Shown here in pieces: positions 7,795 to 16,711 of a stretch of DNA of 64,000 nt. Source of the DNA: Flavobacterium sp. (lineage in GTDB: Bacteria > Bacteroidota > Bacteroidia > Flavobacteriales > Flavobacteriaceae); contig NZ_JAIXTJ010000025.1 in the NCBI RefSeq assembly GCF_027483985.1, positions 30,241-94,240 on the forward strand. The letters run 5' to 3'. Made by a program: the position numbers and the translations under genes. The notes below the pieces were generated by a model. It was not told the origin of the DNA. It worked only from the letters and a program-made list of their open reading frames with translations, and made no database searches. Numbering within the stretch: position 1 is the first letter of the stretch; every line of letters starts with the position of its first letter.

Positions 7795-9963
7795 TTATAA
7801 TTTCTCTTTAATGTAATTCGTCATTTTATTATACAATTGGATTCTTGTTTTACCACCAAATATTCCGTGGTTCTTATCAGGATAAATTGCCCAATCAAAT
7901 TGTTTGTTAGCCTGAATTAGAGCTTCAATCATTTGCATTGAATTTTGAACATGTACATTATCATCAGCAGTTCCGTGAATTAATAAAAAGTTACCTTTTA
8001 ATTTACTCACGTGATTTATTGGTGAATTATCGTCATAGCCGCTTGCGTTTTCTTGTGGTGTTGTCATGTATCTTTCCGTATAAATACTATCATAGAATCT
8101 CCAATTAGTTACTGGAGCAACCGCAATTGCCATTTTGAAAACATCAGCACCTTTGAACAAACAATTGCTTGACATAAATCCGCCATAAGACCAGCCAAAT
8201 ATACCAATTCTAGCTTTATCTACATAAGCATAACTTCCAATAACTTTAGCAGCATCGATTTGATCTTCAACTTCAAATTTCCCTAGCTCTTTTTGAGTAC
8301 ATTTCTTGAAGTTAGCACCTTTAAATCCGGTACCTCTTCCGTCAACACAAGCCACGATATAACCTTGTTGCGTTAACATCATAAACCACATATCATTGGT
8401 ATCTAACCAATTGTTAGCTACTTCTTGTGAACCTGGACCTGAATATTGAAACATAAAAACGGGATACTTTTTAGTTGCATCAAAATCTTTTGGTTTGATC
8501 ATCCAAGCGTTTAATTTATTTCCTTTTTCTGTAGTTAATTCAAAAAACTCTTTGTTTGGTAAATCATATTTCTTTAATTTATCAAGCAGAGCCGTGTTAT
8601 CAACAATAGATTGCACTTGTTTACCGTCTTTTGAACTGTTTAAAGTATAAGTTGGCGGCACTGTAGCACTTGAAAATGAATTAATAAAATAAGTAAAGTC
8701 TGGACTAAATGTTGCTCCATTTGTACCAACTTGTTGTGTCAATTTTACTTTCTTTTTTCCGTCAAGCGAAATTTTGTAAACATCTCTAATTATTGAACCA
8801 TTTTCTACCGATTGATAGAAAACAGTTTTAGTTTTTTCATCAAAACCGTAGTAAGAAGTCACTTCCCAATTTCCTTTGGTAACTTGATTTTTTAATTTAC
8901 CATTTTTATCATACAGATAGATATGATTAAAACCATCTTTTTCTGAAGTCCAAATGAAACTATTGTCATTTAAAAACGTTAAATTATCCGTTACATCAAC
9001 GTAGGCTTTGTCTTTTTCGTTTAAAACGACTTTAGCAACAGCTGTAGTTGCGTCAACAAAAATCAAATCTAAATTATCTTGGTGACGATTTAAAACCTGA
9101 ACCGAAACTAAATTAGCATCTTTTGTCCATTGAATTCTTGCTATATAAAAATCAGAGTAATTTCCTAAATTAATTGGCTGAGAAATGTTACCTGCAAGAT
9201 TATAAATATGTAAAGAAACTACAGCATTCTTTTCGCCAGCTTTTGGATATTTAAAAGTTTCTGCCGTTGGATATAAATCTTTTTTATATAAATCCATCGA
9301 GAATTGTGGCACTTCACTTTCGTCAAAACGAATGTAAGCTAGTTTTTTACTATCTGAACTCCAATCAAAAGCGCGCACAAAAGCAAATTCTTCTTCATAT
9401 ACCCAATCCGTAATTCCATTGATAACTGCATTTTTTACACCATCGTTAGTTACACGAACTGCATTTTTAGAAGCAATGTCATAAATATACAAATCATTGG
9501 TTTTAGCGAAAGCAATTTTAGTTCCATCAGGCGAAATCGTTGGCTCTTGAACTTGTTCTAAAACTTTAGTTAATGCTTTTGTTGCAAGATTATACAAATA
9601 ATAATCGGCAGTAAACGAACGGCGAAAAATGGCATTTGAATTATTAGCGATCAAGATTTGCTTTTCGTCAGCACTAAAAGTATAGCTATCAATTCCGTCA
9701 GACAATTCTTTGAAATCTTTAGTATTGATTAATGTAGCTACCTTTTTTAAAGTAGCAAAATCATATAAATCAATTTGTTGCGACCTAGTTGCTCTGTCAG
9801 AATTTAAAACCGTATATTGATTGGTGTTTTTCATTGACTGCAACGCGTCCATTCCTTTGGCACGAAATGCACCTGTGTAAATTTCTTCAACTGATATTTT
9901 TTGCTGTGCAACAACCGAAAATGTTGTTAAAAGAAAAAGTGTGATAATTTTAGTAATTTTCAT
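7795..9963 (-). CDS. dipeptidyl peptidase IV (S9B prolyl oligopeptidase family)
   Basis: A 722-residue exported serine peptidase releasing N-terminal X-Pro or X-Ala dipeptides. A signal peptide (MKITKIITLFLLTTFSVVAQ) precedes the beta-propeller domain (about 40-480). Within it TDWVYEEEFAF near 188 carries the paired glutamates that hold the substrate amino group in DPP IV. The alpha/beta hydrolase domain has the nucleophile in GWSYGGF (Ser near 594), the aspartate in GTADDNVH (about 668) and the histidine in DKNHGIFGG (about 699), so the triad is complete. Length matches the bacterial DPP IV norm (about 720). It heads the leftward operon that continues into POT copy 3, linking peptide cleavage to dipeptide uptake. 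Confidence 0.95.
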   Translation of the reverse strand: MKITKIITLFLLTTFSVVAQQKISVEEIYTGAFRAKGMDALQSMKNTNQYTVLNSDRATRSQQIDLYDFATLKKVATLINTKDFKELSDGIDSYTFSADEKQILIANNSNAIFRRSFTADYYLYNLATKALTKVLEQVQEPTISPDGTKIAFAKTNDLYIYDIASKNAVRVTNDGVKNAVINGITDWVYEEEFAFVRAFDWSSDSKKLAYIRFDESEVPQFSMDLYKKDLYPTAETFKYPKAGEKNAVVSLHIYNLAGNISQPINLGNYSDFYIARIQWTKDANLVSVQVLNRHQDNLDLIFVDATTAVAKVVLNEKDKAYVDVTDNLTFLNDNSFIWTSEKDGFNHIYLYDKNGKLKNQVTKGNWEVTSYYGFDEKTKTVFYQSVENGSIIRDVYKISLDGKKKVKLTQQVGTNGATFSPDFTYFINSFSSATVPPTYTLNSSKDGKQVQSIVDNTALLDKLKKYDLPNKEFFELTTEKGNKLNAWMIKPKDFDATKKYPVFMFQYSGPGSQEVANNWLDTNDMWFMMLTQQGYIVACVDGRGTGFKGANFKKCTQKELGKFEVEDQIDAAKVIGSYAYVDKARIGIFGWSYGGFMSSNCLFKGADVFKMAIAVAPVTNWRFYDSIYTERYMTTPQENASGYDDNSPINHVSKLKGNFLLIHGTADDNVHVQNSMQMIEALIQANKQFDWAIYPDKNHGIFGGKTRIQLYNKMTNYIKEKL

Positions 9964-10096
9964 TTTTTAGATTGATTATAAAACAAGCCCAATTTTAGTG
10001 ATTTTTTTGCAAATAAAGGCATATTTTTATGTTAAATGCAATTTTTGGTATTTTTAAATTCCCTAAAAACAAAATATAAGAATTAATTCTAAAGCG

Positions 10097-10104
10097 TATC
10101 TTTG
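10097..10104 (+). promoter_or_regulatory. -7 promoter element of the HMG-CoA reductase gene
   Basis: TATCTTTG matches TAnnTTTG exactly. No good TTTG is seen at the usual distance upstream. It covers the TTG codon at 10102 that would otherwise be the longest possible start, and so argues for translation from the ATG at 10132 with a leader of about 20 bases. Confidence 0.55.
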
Positions 10105-10131
10105 CTGAAAATACGATATAATTATTTTACT

Positions 10132-11448
10132 ATGAATAACGCTGTTGCTGGATTTTCAAAACTTTCAAAAGAGGACAAAATCAATTGGATTGCAAATGAA
10201 TACTTTACAAATCCATTGGATGCTATACAAATAATAAAACAATATTGGAATTCGGATTTAAAGTTGCAACAATTGCACGATGAATTCATTGAAAACACCA
10301 TCACAAATTTTTATTTACCGATGGGAATTGCTCCCAACTTTTTAATCAACGGAACGTATTATTCGGTTCCAATGGTTGTTGAAGAAAGTTCGGTAGTGGC
10401 AGCAGCTTCTAAATCAGCAAAATTCTGGAGTACACGTGGCGGATTTAAGGCTACTGTTTTAAATTCTGAAAAAATTGGCCAAGTTCATTTTATTTATAAA
10501 GGAGATGTTCAAAAATTGGAACGCTTTTTTGATACCACGAAATCAAAATTGTTCTCAGATACCGAAAGCATTACTAAAAATATGCAAAAACGCGGTGGCG
10601 GAATTTTAGATATAGAACTTCGCAACAAGACTAATGAATTGGAAAATTATTTTCAATTGCATGCAACATTTGAAACCAAAGATTCGATGGGTGCCAACTT
10701 TATTAATTCGTGTTTAGAACAGTTTGCCAAAACACTAAAAGAAGAAGCTAAAAATTTCTCGGATTTTTCAGAAGATGAAAAAAACATTCAGGTTGTGATG
10801 AGTATTCTTTCAAATTATGTTCCAAATTGCATTGTGCGCGTTGAAGTTTCTTGTAAAGTTGAGGAATTAGCTGAAAAAAACATCACTAACCCACAAGAAT
10901 TTGCAGAAAAATTTGTTCAAGCTGTTACTATTGCTGAAGTAGAACCTTACCGCGCAGTTACTCACAACAAAGGAATTATGAATGGCATTGATGCTGTAGT
11001 TTTGGCTACAGGAAATGATTTTCGTGCAGTAGAAGCTGGAGTGCACGCTTATGCCTCAAAAAACGGAACGTATTCAAGTTTATCTCACGCCAAAATTGAA
11101 AGTGGAGTTTTTTCTTTTTGGATGGATGTTCCTTTAGCTTTGGGAACTGTTGGCGGATTAACTTCATTACATCCATTGGTTAAAATGGCGCTGGAAATTC
11201 TTGGCAAACCTTCTTCTCATCAATTAATGCAAATTGTAGCGGCTACAGGTTTGGCTCAAAATTTTGCTGCGCTACGTTCATTAACTACTACTGGAATTCA
11301 AGAAGGTCATATGAAAATGCACATAAATAATATTTTAAACCAATTTCAGACCACTGAAGAAGAACGAACGATAATTAAAAAGCACTTCGAAAACAATACG
11401 ATATCTCACGCTGCAGTGGTTGAATTTATTGAAAATCTAAGAAAATAG
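10132..11448 (+). CDS. mvaA: class II hydroxymethylglutaryl-CoA reductase
   Basis: A 438-residue soluble enzyme that interconverts HMG-CoA and mevalonate, the committed step of the mevalonate pathway. All class II catalytic residues are visible: the glutamate in VPMVVEESSVVAAASKSA (about 78-96), the lysine in THNKGIMNGIDAV (about 280), the aspartate in ATGNDFRAVEAGVHAYA (about 292) and the histidine in IQEGHMKMH near 390. There is no membrane anchor. I chose the ATG at 10132 over the in-frame TTG at 10102 because the latter lies within the -7 promoter box. The GHMP kinase gene follows after 46 bases, and the later pathway genes are at 58749-61837. Class II reductases often prefer NAD(H); cofactor preference here is not visible. 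Confidence 0.93.
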   Translation: MNNAVAGFSKLSKEDKINWIANEYFTNPLDAIQIIKQYWNSDLKLQQLHDEFIENTITNFYLPMGIAPNFLINGTYYSVPMVVEESSVVAAASKSAKFWSTRGGFKATVLNSEKIGQVHFIYKGDVQKLERFFDTTKSKLFSDTESITKNMQKRGGGILDIELRNKTNELENYFQLHATFETKDSMGANFINSCLEQFAKTLKEEAKNFSDFSEDEKNIQVVMSILSNYVPNCIVRVEVSCKVEELAEKNITNPQEFAEKFVQAVTIAEVEPYRAVTHNKGIMNGIDAVVLATGNDFRAVEAGVHAYASKNGTYSSLSHAKIESGVFSFWMDVPLALGTVGGLTSLHPLVKMALEILGKPSSHQLMQIVAATGLAQNFAALRSLTTTGIQEGHMKMHINNILNQFQTTEEERTIIKKHFENNTISHAAVVEFIENLRK

Positions 11449-11494
11449 TTACTGAAACCCTGAAATAAATTCAGTGTAAAAAAGTTCAGCATAA

Positions 11495-12409
11495 ATGAAA
11501 AAAGAATTCTACAGCAACGGAAAATTATTAATAACAGGTGAGTACGTAGTTCTCGATGGTGCTAAAGCATTGGCATTACCAACAAAATTTGGTCAAAGTT
11601 TAATTATTGAACCATCAGAAAACAATGAAATTCATTGGAAAAGTTTCGATCACGATGGAAGCATTTGGTTTGAAACCACGTTATCGTTTGAATCAATTAA
11701 AACGAAGGAACGTTTTGATGCCTCAAATGCTATCAAAAACACTTTGATTGAAATTTTACATCAAGCCTATGTGATGAATTCAGAATTTTTATCACAATCT
11801 AAAGGTTATACCATCACCACGACATTAACTTTTCCAAAATTTTGGGGCTTGGGTACATCATCAACATTAATTAACAACATTGCACAATGGTTACAGATTG
11901 ATGCTTACCAATTATTAAAACAAAGTTTTGGTGGAAGTGGTTATGATTTGGCTTGTGCGCAAAATGATTCGGCTATTTTATATCAATTAGTAGATGAAAA
12001 GCCTGTGGTTGAACAAATCACCTTTAATCCTGATTTTAAAGATAAAATACATTTCATCTATCTAAACAAAAAGCAAAGTAGCAAATTGGCAATTGCAGCT
12101 TATTTAGACAAACAAGCTACTATTGAAAAGACAATTTCAGTTATTGATACTATTACTAAAACTGTAATTAAAGCAACCGAACCTAAAGAATTTGCCAAAG
12201 CATTACAGCAGCACGAGATAGAAATGAGTAGTGTTTTAGAATTACAAACAGTGCAAGAAGCACTATTTACAGATTTCAATGGTGTAATAAAAAGTCTTGG
12301 TGCTTGGGGTGGCGATTTTGTTATGGCGATTTCTAAAGAAAATCCCACTGAATATTTTAATAAAAAAGGTTATCCGATAGTGATACCATATGAAGAAATG
12401 ATATTATAA
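11495..12409 (+). CDS. GHMP-family kinase (GYDIA type), candidate phosphomevalonate kinase
   Basis: A 304-residue cytoplasmic small-molecule kinase of the GHMP superfamily. N-terminal GKLLITGEYVVLDGAKALA (about 9-27) closely resembles the opening motif of phosphomevalonate kinases. The ATP loop is FWGLGTSSTLINNIA near 111-125, GGSGYDLACAQ near 147 is the signature of the GYDIA subgroup, and LGAWGGDFVMAI near 267 is the C-terminal GHMP motif 3. It lies directly after HMG-CoA reductase, so a mevalonate-pathway role is likely. A separate GHMP kinase sits next to diphosphomevalonate decarboxylase at 59971; one of the two probably phosphorylates mevalonate and the other phosphomevalonate. The family is clear, the exact substrate is inference. 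Confidence 0.82.
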   Translation: MKKEFYSNGKLLITGEYVVLDGAKALALPTKFGQSLIIEPSENNEIHWKSFDHDGSIWFETTLSFESIKTKERFDASNAIKNTLIEILHQAYVMNSEFLSQSKGYTITTTLTFPKFWGLGTSSTLINNIAQWLQIDAYQLLKQSFGGSGYDLACAQNDSAILYQLVDEKPVVEQITFNPDFKDKIHFIYLNKKQSSKLAIAAYLDKQATIEKTISVIDTITKTVIKATEPKEFAKALQQHEIEMSSVLELQTVQEALFTDFNGVIKSLGAWGGDFVMAISKENPTEYFNKKGYPIVIPYEEMIL

Positions 12410-12412
12410 AAA

Positions 12413-12453
12413 AATAAAAAATCCCGTTAAGTTAAAACTAAACGGGATTTTTT
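12413..12453. terminator. bidirectional terminator between the GHMP kinase and ppiD
   Basis: The arms AAAATCCCGTT and AACGGGATTTT pair across a roughly 14-base loop. T runs follow on the plus strand and, after a few A-rich bases, on the minus strand. It sits between two convergent genes. Confidence 0.85.
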
Positions 12454-12474
12454 TATGATTTAATTTTGAATCTA

Positions 12475-14580
12475 CTAGTAGAATTCTAATCTGTTATCTT
12501 CGATTTTAGCATCGTTTTTCAACGCTGGGAAAACTCTTCCTGCTGCTTGACCTGCATTAGCTTTTAATCGGTTTACATAGTCATCATACTTTGGTAATTT
12601 AGGTGCTTTAGCAACCGATTTAGTTTGAATAACATAAACTCCTGAATTACCTTCAATTGGCGCAGAAACTTTGTTTGCTGGAGAACCAAATGCTGTTCCA
12701 ACAACTTTAGGCTCTAAACCAACATTAGCTAAAACTGCATTATCAACTGATGCACTTGGCGCATTTTGAACCGTAGTTCCGTTAGCTTTAGCAATTGCAT
12801 CAAGAGAAGTACCTTTGATTTTAGCAATGATTTTTTCAGCTTTCTTTTTATTTTTGATGATAGTTTCCACCATTGGTTTAGCATCTTCAACCGTCATTAA
12901 ACCTTCTTTGTTTACTTTCTTCAATCTTGCAATGATGTTTCCAACATTTACAATTTCAAATCTTTTTACATCACCAACATTAGTATCATCGCTATAAGCC
13001 CATTTAACAATTTGTCTTTGGTTTCCTGCAACACCAAATGCTTCATCCATTGGTTTAGCTTTGATTGCTGGATTAACGGTAAGTTTAGCAGCTTTTGCAG
13101 CAGCAGCAAAGTCTTTTCCGTTAGCATCCATTTCAAATTGCGTTGCTTTTGTGTAAGCATCGTTTGTTGTTTGCTCTGATGGTTCGATTTTTTGAGCCAC
13201 AGTTGCTAAACGAATAGCATCTTGCTTATCAGTAACGTTTATAATATGGTAACCAAATTCAGTTTCAGCGATTCCAATTTTTCCAACTGGGTTGTTGAAA
13301 ACAAAATCTTTATAACCTTTAGCAAAACCAGTTTCTCTAGAAATGAATCCCATATCACCACCATTTTGTTGAACTGATGGATCTTCTGAATTAGTTAAGG
13401 CCATCATTTGAAACATTGAAGGATTAGCTTGTACTTGAGCTAATAATGCATCAGCTTTTACTTTAGCTTCTTCTTTAGTTCTTTTTTCTTTTGGTGCTGC
13501 TCTTTCAGCTCCAACCCAACTAATAAGAATATGACTAGATTTAACTTGATCACCTACTTTTTTACCTAGAACTTTAGATAGACAGTAGTAGTTTTGGTTG
13601 ATATATGGACCGTAGATTTCACCTGCTGGCAATGCAAATAATTTGTCTGCGTGCTCTGCTGGCAAGTTTTGTTTTGTTACAAAAGTAGAATCATATGGTT
13701 TGTCTGAATTAGCACCAACAAAGTCTGCAACATTTGTAGCATTTCTAAAACTTGGCAAAGTATCATTTTTACCTGTTTCTTTATTATAAACAACGCTTCC
13801 TGTTAAAAGTCCATTGATCTTAGCTTTCATTTCTTCTTCATCTTTAACAGATGGTTTGTCTTCGATTACCACGTATTCAATTTCACGAGTTTCCTCTGAT
13901 TTGAAACGTTTTTTGTTTTTATTCATGTAATCTAAAATATCTTCATCAGTAACTTTAACATCACTATCTTTTACAGTAGAATATAAAACAGAAACATAAT
14001 CAAAGTTAACTTTGTTAGCTTCTAATTCATATTTAAATTTACCATCAGCAGTTGTAGTATACATTCCTGCTTTGATCATTGTGCTGTAGATTTGAAATTT
14101 AGAATTGATATCAGCATCTTTTTCTCTTGCTTTAATCATTTCAGCTTGCTCTGGATTAGATTTAAAATAATCTTTAAATTTAGCCAAATCAAATTTTCCT
14201 AATTGATTTAAAAACATCGGATTTTGTCCAATATTTGGATCCTTTTTGAAAAAGTCAACAATATGGTTATCGCCTACACGAATACCCGCTTTTTCAAATT
14301 GATCGCTGATTAACGCAATTGCAACTTCTTGTTCCCAAACTTGATTAGCAGCTTGAGTTTGAGTTATAGGTTGTCCGTTTTGACCATTCTTTTCAGTATT
14401 TGCAACTTTAATTCTAAAGTCTTCAAAAGCAATGTCTTTTCCATTAACGCTTCCTACATCACGTGATTGACTTTTCATTCCATTTGAAAACAAATCTTGA
14501 ATAACAAATGCTAACAAAGCAAGACCAATAACTATTAATAGTAATCCTGAGCGCTTTCTAATTTTTTGTAAAACTGCCAT
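12475..14580 (-). CDS. ppiD: PpiD-like periplasmic peptidyl-prolyl isomerase/chaperone
   Basis: A 701-residue inner-membrane-anchored folding factor. One N-terminal membrane helix (about 13-30, LLLIVIGLALLAFVIQDLF) leads into a SurA-N-like chaperone region (about 35-260). A parvulin-type PpiC domain runs from about 345 to 450, beginning SSHILISWVG and including GGDMGFISRETGFAKGYKDF and FGYHIINVTDKQ. The remaining 250 residues form a second, degenerate chaperone part. The architecture matches PpiD, which helps outer-membrane and secreted proteins fold as they leave the Sec channel. It is 108 bases downstream of the CNNM/CBS gene and probably the last gene, or a neighbour, of the leftward envelope operon that contains lptC. 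Confidence 0.9.
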   Translation of the reverse strand: MAVLQKIRKRSGLLLIVIGLALLAFVIQDLFSNGMKSQSRDVGSVNGKDIAFEDFRIKVANTEKNGQNGQPITQTQAANQVWEQEVAIALISDQFEKAGIRVGDNHIVDFFKKDPNIGQNPMFLNQLGKFDLAKFKDYFKSNPEQAEMIKAREKDADINSKFQIYSTMIKAGMYTTTADGKFKYELEANKVNFDYVSVLYSTVKDSDVKVTDEDILDYMNKNKKRFKSEETREIEYVVIEDKPSVKDEEEMKAKINGLLTGSVVYNKETGKNDTLPSFRNATNVADFVGANSDKPYDSTFVTKQNLPAEHADKLFALPAGEIYGPYINQNYYCLSKVLGKKVGDQVKSSHILISWVGAERAAPKEKRTKEEAKVKADALLAQVQANPSMFQMMALTNSEDPSVQQNGGDMGFISRETGFAKGYKDFVFNNPVGKIGIAETEFGYHIINVTDKQDAIRLATVAQKIEPSEQTTNDAYTKATQFEMDANGKDFAAAAKAAKLTVNPAIKAKPMDEAFGVAGNQRQIVKWAYSDDTNVGDVKRFEIVNVGNIIARLKKVNKEGLMTVEDAKPMVETIIKNKKKAEKIIAKIKGTSLDAIAKANGTTVQNAPSASVDNAVLANVGLEPKVVGTAFGSPANKVSAPIEGNSGVYVIQTKSVAKAPKLPKYDDYVNRLKANAGQAAGRVFPALKNDAKIEDNRLEFY

Positions 14581-14688
14581 TTTTATTTATGTTAATTTTT
14601 TAATTCAGTTTGCGAAAATACAATTATCTATGAAATAATTATAGTTGATATGCTATAATTTACATTAAAATGTGAATTTTTTTTATTC

Positions 14689-15948
14689 TTATAAGGAAAT
14701 AGTCATTTTTACTACTTCAATTTTCGTATTTGTTGCCTCTTCAATTACAAAATGAAAGTTATCAATTGTAATTTGATTTCCTTTTTGCGGAATTTCTTTT
14801 GAAAAATTTACAATAAATCCACCGAGTGTTCCATAGGAATCATTTTCTGGAATATTAAGTTTATATTCTTGGTTTAGATACTCGACATCTAAACGCGCAG
14901 AAAAAAGATAAGATGTTTCATCAAGTTGTTGTTCAACTAACTCTTCATCGCTATCGTGCTCATCTTCAATTTCTCCAAAAAGTTCTTCAATAATATCTTC
15001 AACAGTCATAATTCCAGCGGTGCCACCATATTCATCGAGGATTACGGCTACACTTTTTCTTTTTTTAGTCAATAAATTCAAACCATCTTTGATAAAAATA
15101 GTTTCAGGAACATATTCAACGGGAATCATAACCGACTTTATACTTCTCGGTTTTTTAAACAATTCAAACGAATGCACATAACCAATAATATCATCTAAAG
15201 AATTTTGATAAACTAAAATTTTAGAATATCCTGTTTCAATAAATAAGGTTTTCAATTCTGAAACGGAATCATAAATATCTATGGCAACCAGTTCGGTTCT
15301 TGGTGTCATAATATCTCTAGCTTTTACTCCAGAAAATTCTAATGCGTTTTGGAAAATTTGAATTTCAGAATCAACATCTTCATTATCGCCAACAGCACTC
15401 ATTTGCTCATTAATATAATTTCCTAATTCAACTTTACTAAAAAATGAAGGAACGTAATCGCCTTCGGTTTTGAAGAATTTTTTTAGAATAATATCGGATA
15501 TCCAAATGATAAAAGTTGAGATGTAATTGAAAAAGATGTAAAAAACATAAGTTGGAACGGCAAAAAATTTCATCAAACTATTAGAATAGATTTGAAAAAA
15601 AACTTTGGGCAAGAACTCAGAGGTAATTAAGATAATTAAAGTAGAAATAATCGTTTGGAGTAAAACATTAGAAAATTCAGATAATTGAAATCCAAATGAA
15701 TTAATCCAATTCATTAATAAATCTCCCATAAAAAACCCATAAACAACAATAGCTATGTTGTTTCCAACCAGCATTGTGGCAATAAATTTAGAAGGTTTTT
15801 CGGTAATCTTAGTTAATATTTTAGACAAGAAAGTATCTTGCTTTTTCTCAATCTCGAGGTATATTTTATTGGACGAAATATAAGCAATTTCCATTCCAGA
15901 GAAAAAAGCAGACAGCAACAAACACAGTATGATTACTGTAATTTCCAT
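14689..15948 (-). CDS. CNNM/CBS/CorC-HlyC domain membrane protein
   Basis: A 419-residue protein with an N-terminal CNNM transmembrane domain (about 1-175; it begins MEITVIILCLLLSAFFSGME), a pair of CBS domains (about 195-320, starting VKARDIMTPRTELVAIDIYD and including AVILDEYGGTAGIMTVEDII), an acidic linker (EDEHDSDEE) and a C-terminal CorC_HlyC domain (about 340-419). Such proteins are linked to magnesium or cobalt efflux and, in the paralogue GldE, to gliding. Because gldD is not adjacent, I do not call it GldE. The start codon overlaps the preceding stop by one base (TAATG), showing translational coupling to the small membrane protein upstream. Confidence 0.88.
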   Translation of the reverse strand: MEITVIILCLLLSAFFSGMEIAYISSNKIYLEIEKKQDTFLSKILTKITEKPSKFIATMLVGNNIAIVVYGFFMGDLLMNWINSFGFQLSEFSNVLLQTIISTLIILITSEFLPKVFFQIYSNSLMKFFAVPTYVFYIFFNYISTFIIWISDIILKKFFKTEGDYVPSFFSKVELGNYINEQMSAVGDNEDVDSEIQIFQNALEFSGVKARDIMTPRTELVAIDIYDSVSELKTLFIETGYSKILVYQNSLDDIIGYVHSFELFKKPRSIKSVMIPVEYVPETIFIKDGLNLLTKKRKSVAVILDEYGGTAGIMTVEDIIEELFGEIEDEHDSDEELVEQQLDETSYLFSARLDVEYLNQEYKLNIPENDSYGTLGGFIVNFSKEIPQKGNQITIDNFHFVIEEATNTKIEVVKMTISL

Positions 15949-16154
15949 TAAGGATTATTTGGTTTATTCTGATTTCTTCGGTCTTCAAATTTCTTTGCAA
16001 AACGACTTCTAAAGAAAAAAGTAAAAAAAGCTAATCCGGCAAGAACAACACTTAACCAAGGTTTTGGATTGTTATTCCAGTTAGAAACAGCGTCAAAAAC
16101 CATTACAAATCCGATTAGCAAATAAATGTATTTTGTTATTTTAAGGTAATTCAT
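15948..16154 (-). CDS. small two-helix membrane protein of unknown function
   Basis: A 68-residue protein not recognised by name. Two hydrophobic stretches (about 8-24, YIYLLIGFVMVFDAVSNW, and 33-48, WLSVVLAGLAFFTFFF) flank an Asn/Pro-rich turn, and a basic, hydrophilic tail follows (RSRFAKKFEDRRNQNK). It is probably an inner-membrane hairpin with both ends in the cytoplasm, by the positive-inside rule. Gene spacing supports that it is real: only 2 bases separate it from lptC and it overlaps the CNNM gene by 1 base, so it is an integral part of the operon. Confidence 0.75.
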   Translation of the reverse strand: MNYLKITKYIYLLIGFVMVFDAVSNWNNNPKPWLSVVLAGLAFFTFFFRSRFAKKFEDRRNQNKPNNP

Positions 16155-16156
16155 TT

Positions 16157-16711
16157 TTAATTATTGTTTTCAACTTCTCCAGAAATACTTTGAGAGTTAA
16201 TTATTTTAAAATCTTTACTAAAATCTACGCCTTCTCCGAAGGAAACACCTTTTGGATCGGTAAATTTATATCTTTTTTCGGTATAAAACCATTCGTTTTT
16301 TTGGTCAAAATACAACTGCTCCGTTTCGAAGAGTTGACCAGTTTCATTGGTAATCTTTACATTTCCTTGCAAGTCAATTAAATCAGTGTTTTTAAAAGTA
16401 ACAGCATATTTAGAAGTAACGTAAGTACGTTTTCCGTTTTCGTCGTATAAAGTTACATTTACACCTTTTGGAAATTCTGTAAAAGGAAAGTCTACCGTTG
16501 CATAATCTAACATTTTATCACTAATAAGAATAGATTTTATTCTACCCGAATCCGTATATTTTATGTTAATTGAATCAGCTTCTCCGCTTGGGGTAAACTC
16601 TGCAAAATTAGATTTTTGTACTTCTTTGAAATTACTTTCGCATCCAAAAAGCAGCACAACCGCAATTGCTGTTGAGAATAGTACTAAATATTTTTTCGTA
16701 ATTAATTGCAT
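16157..16711 (-). CDS. lptC: LptC-like LPS export lipoprotein
   Basis: A 184-residue envelope protein with a lipoprotein signal (VVLLFGCESNF, cysteine near 24) followed by an all-beta LptC domain (about 45-170). The domain has the typical pattern of a strand-rich DSGRIKSILISDKM segment, FPKGVNVTLYDENGKRTYVTSKYA, DLIDLQGNVKITNETGQLFETE and YFDQKNEWFYTEKRYKF. LptC is part of the periplasmic bridge that carries lipopolysaccharide from the LptBFG transporter to the outer membrane. It differs from enterobacterial LptC in being a lipoprotein, as is usual in Bacteroidota. Its ATG overlaps the preceding stop by one base, and its operon partners are all envelope proteins. Confidence 0.85.
   Translation of the reverse strand: MQLITKKYLVLFSTAIAVVLLFGCESNFKEVQKSNFAEFTPSGEADSINIKYTDSGRIKSILISDKMLDYATVDFPFTEFPKGVNVTLYDENGKRTYVTSKYAVTFKNTDLIDLQGNVKITNETGQLFETEQLYFDQKNEWFYTEKRYKFTDPKGVSFGEGVDFSKDFKIINSQSISGEVENNN

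Noticed and set aside
11450..11494. Small inverted repeat CTGAA/TTCAG between HMG-CoA reductase and the GHMP kinase gene
   Set aside because: A 5-bp AT-rich stem without a T run is too weak to call a terminator or attenuator.
14689..15948. Calling the CNNM/CBS protein GldE
   Set aside because: Domain order fits, but gldD or other gliding genes are not adjacent and general CNNM/CorC paralogues share the same domains.
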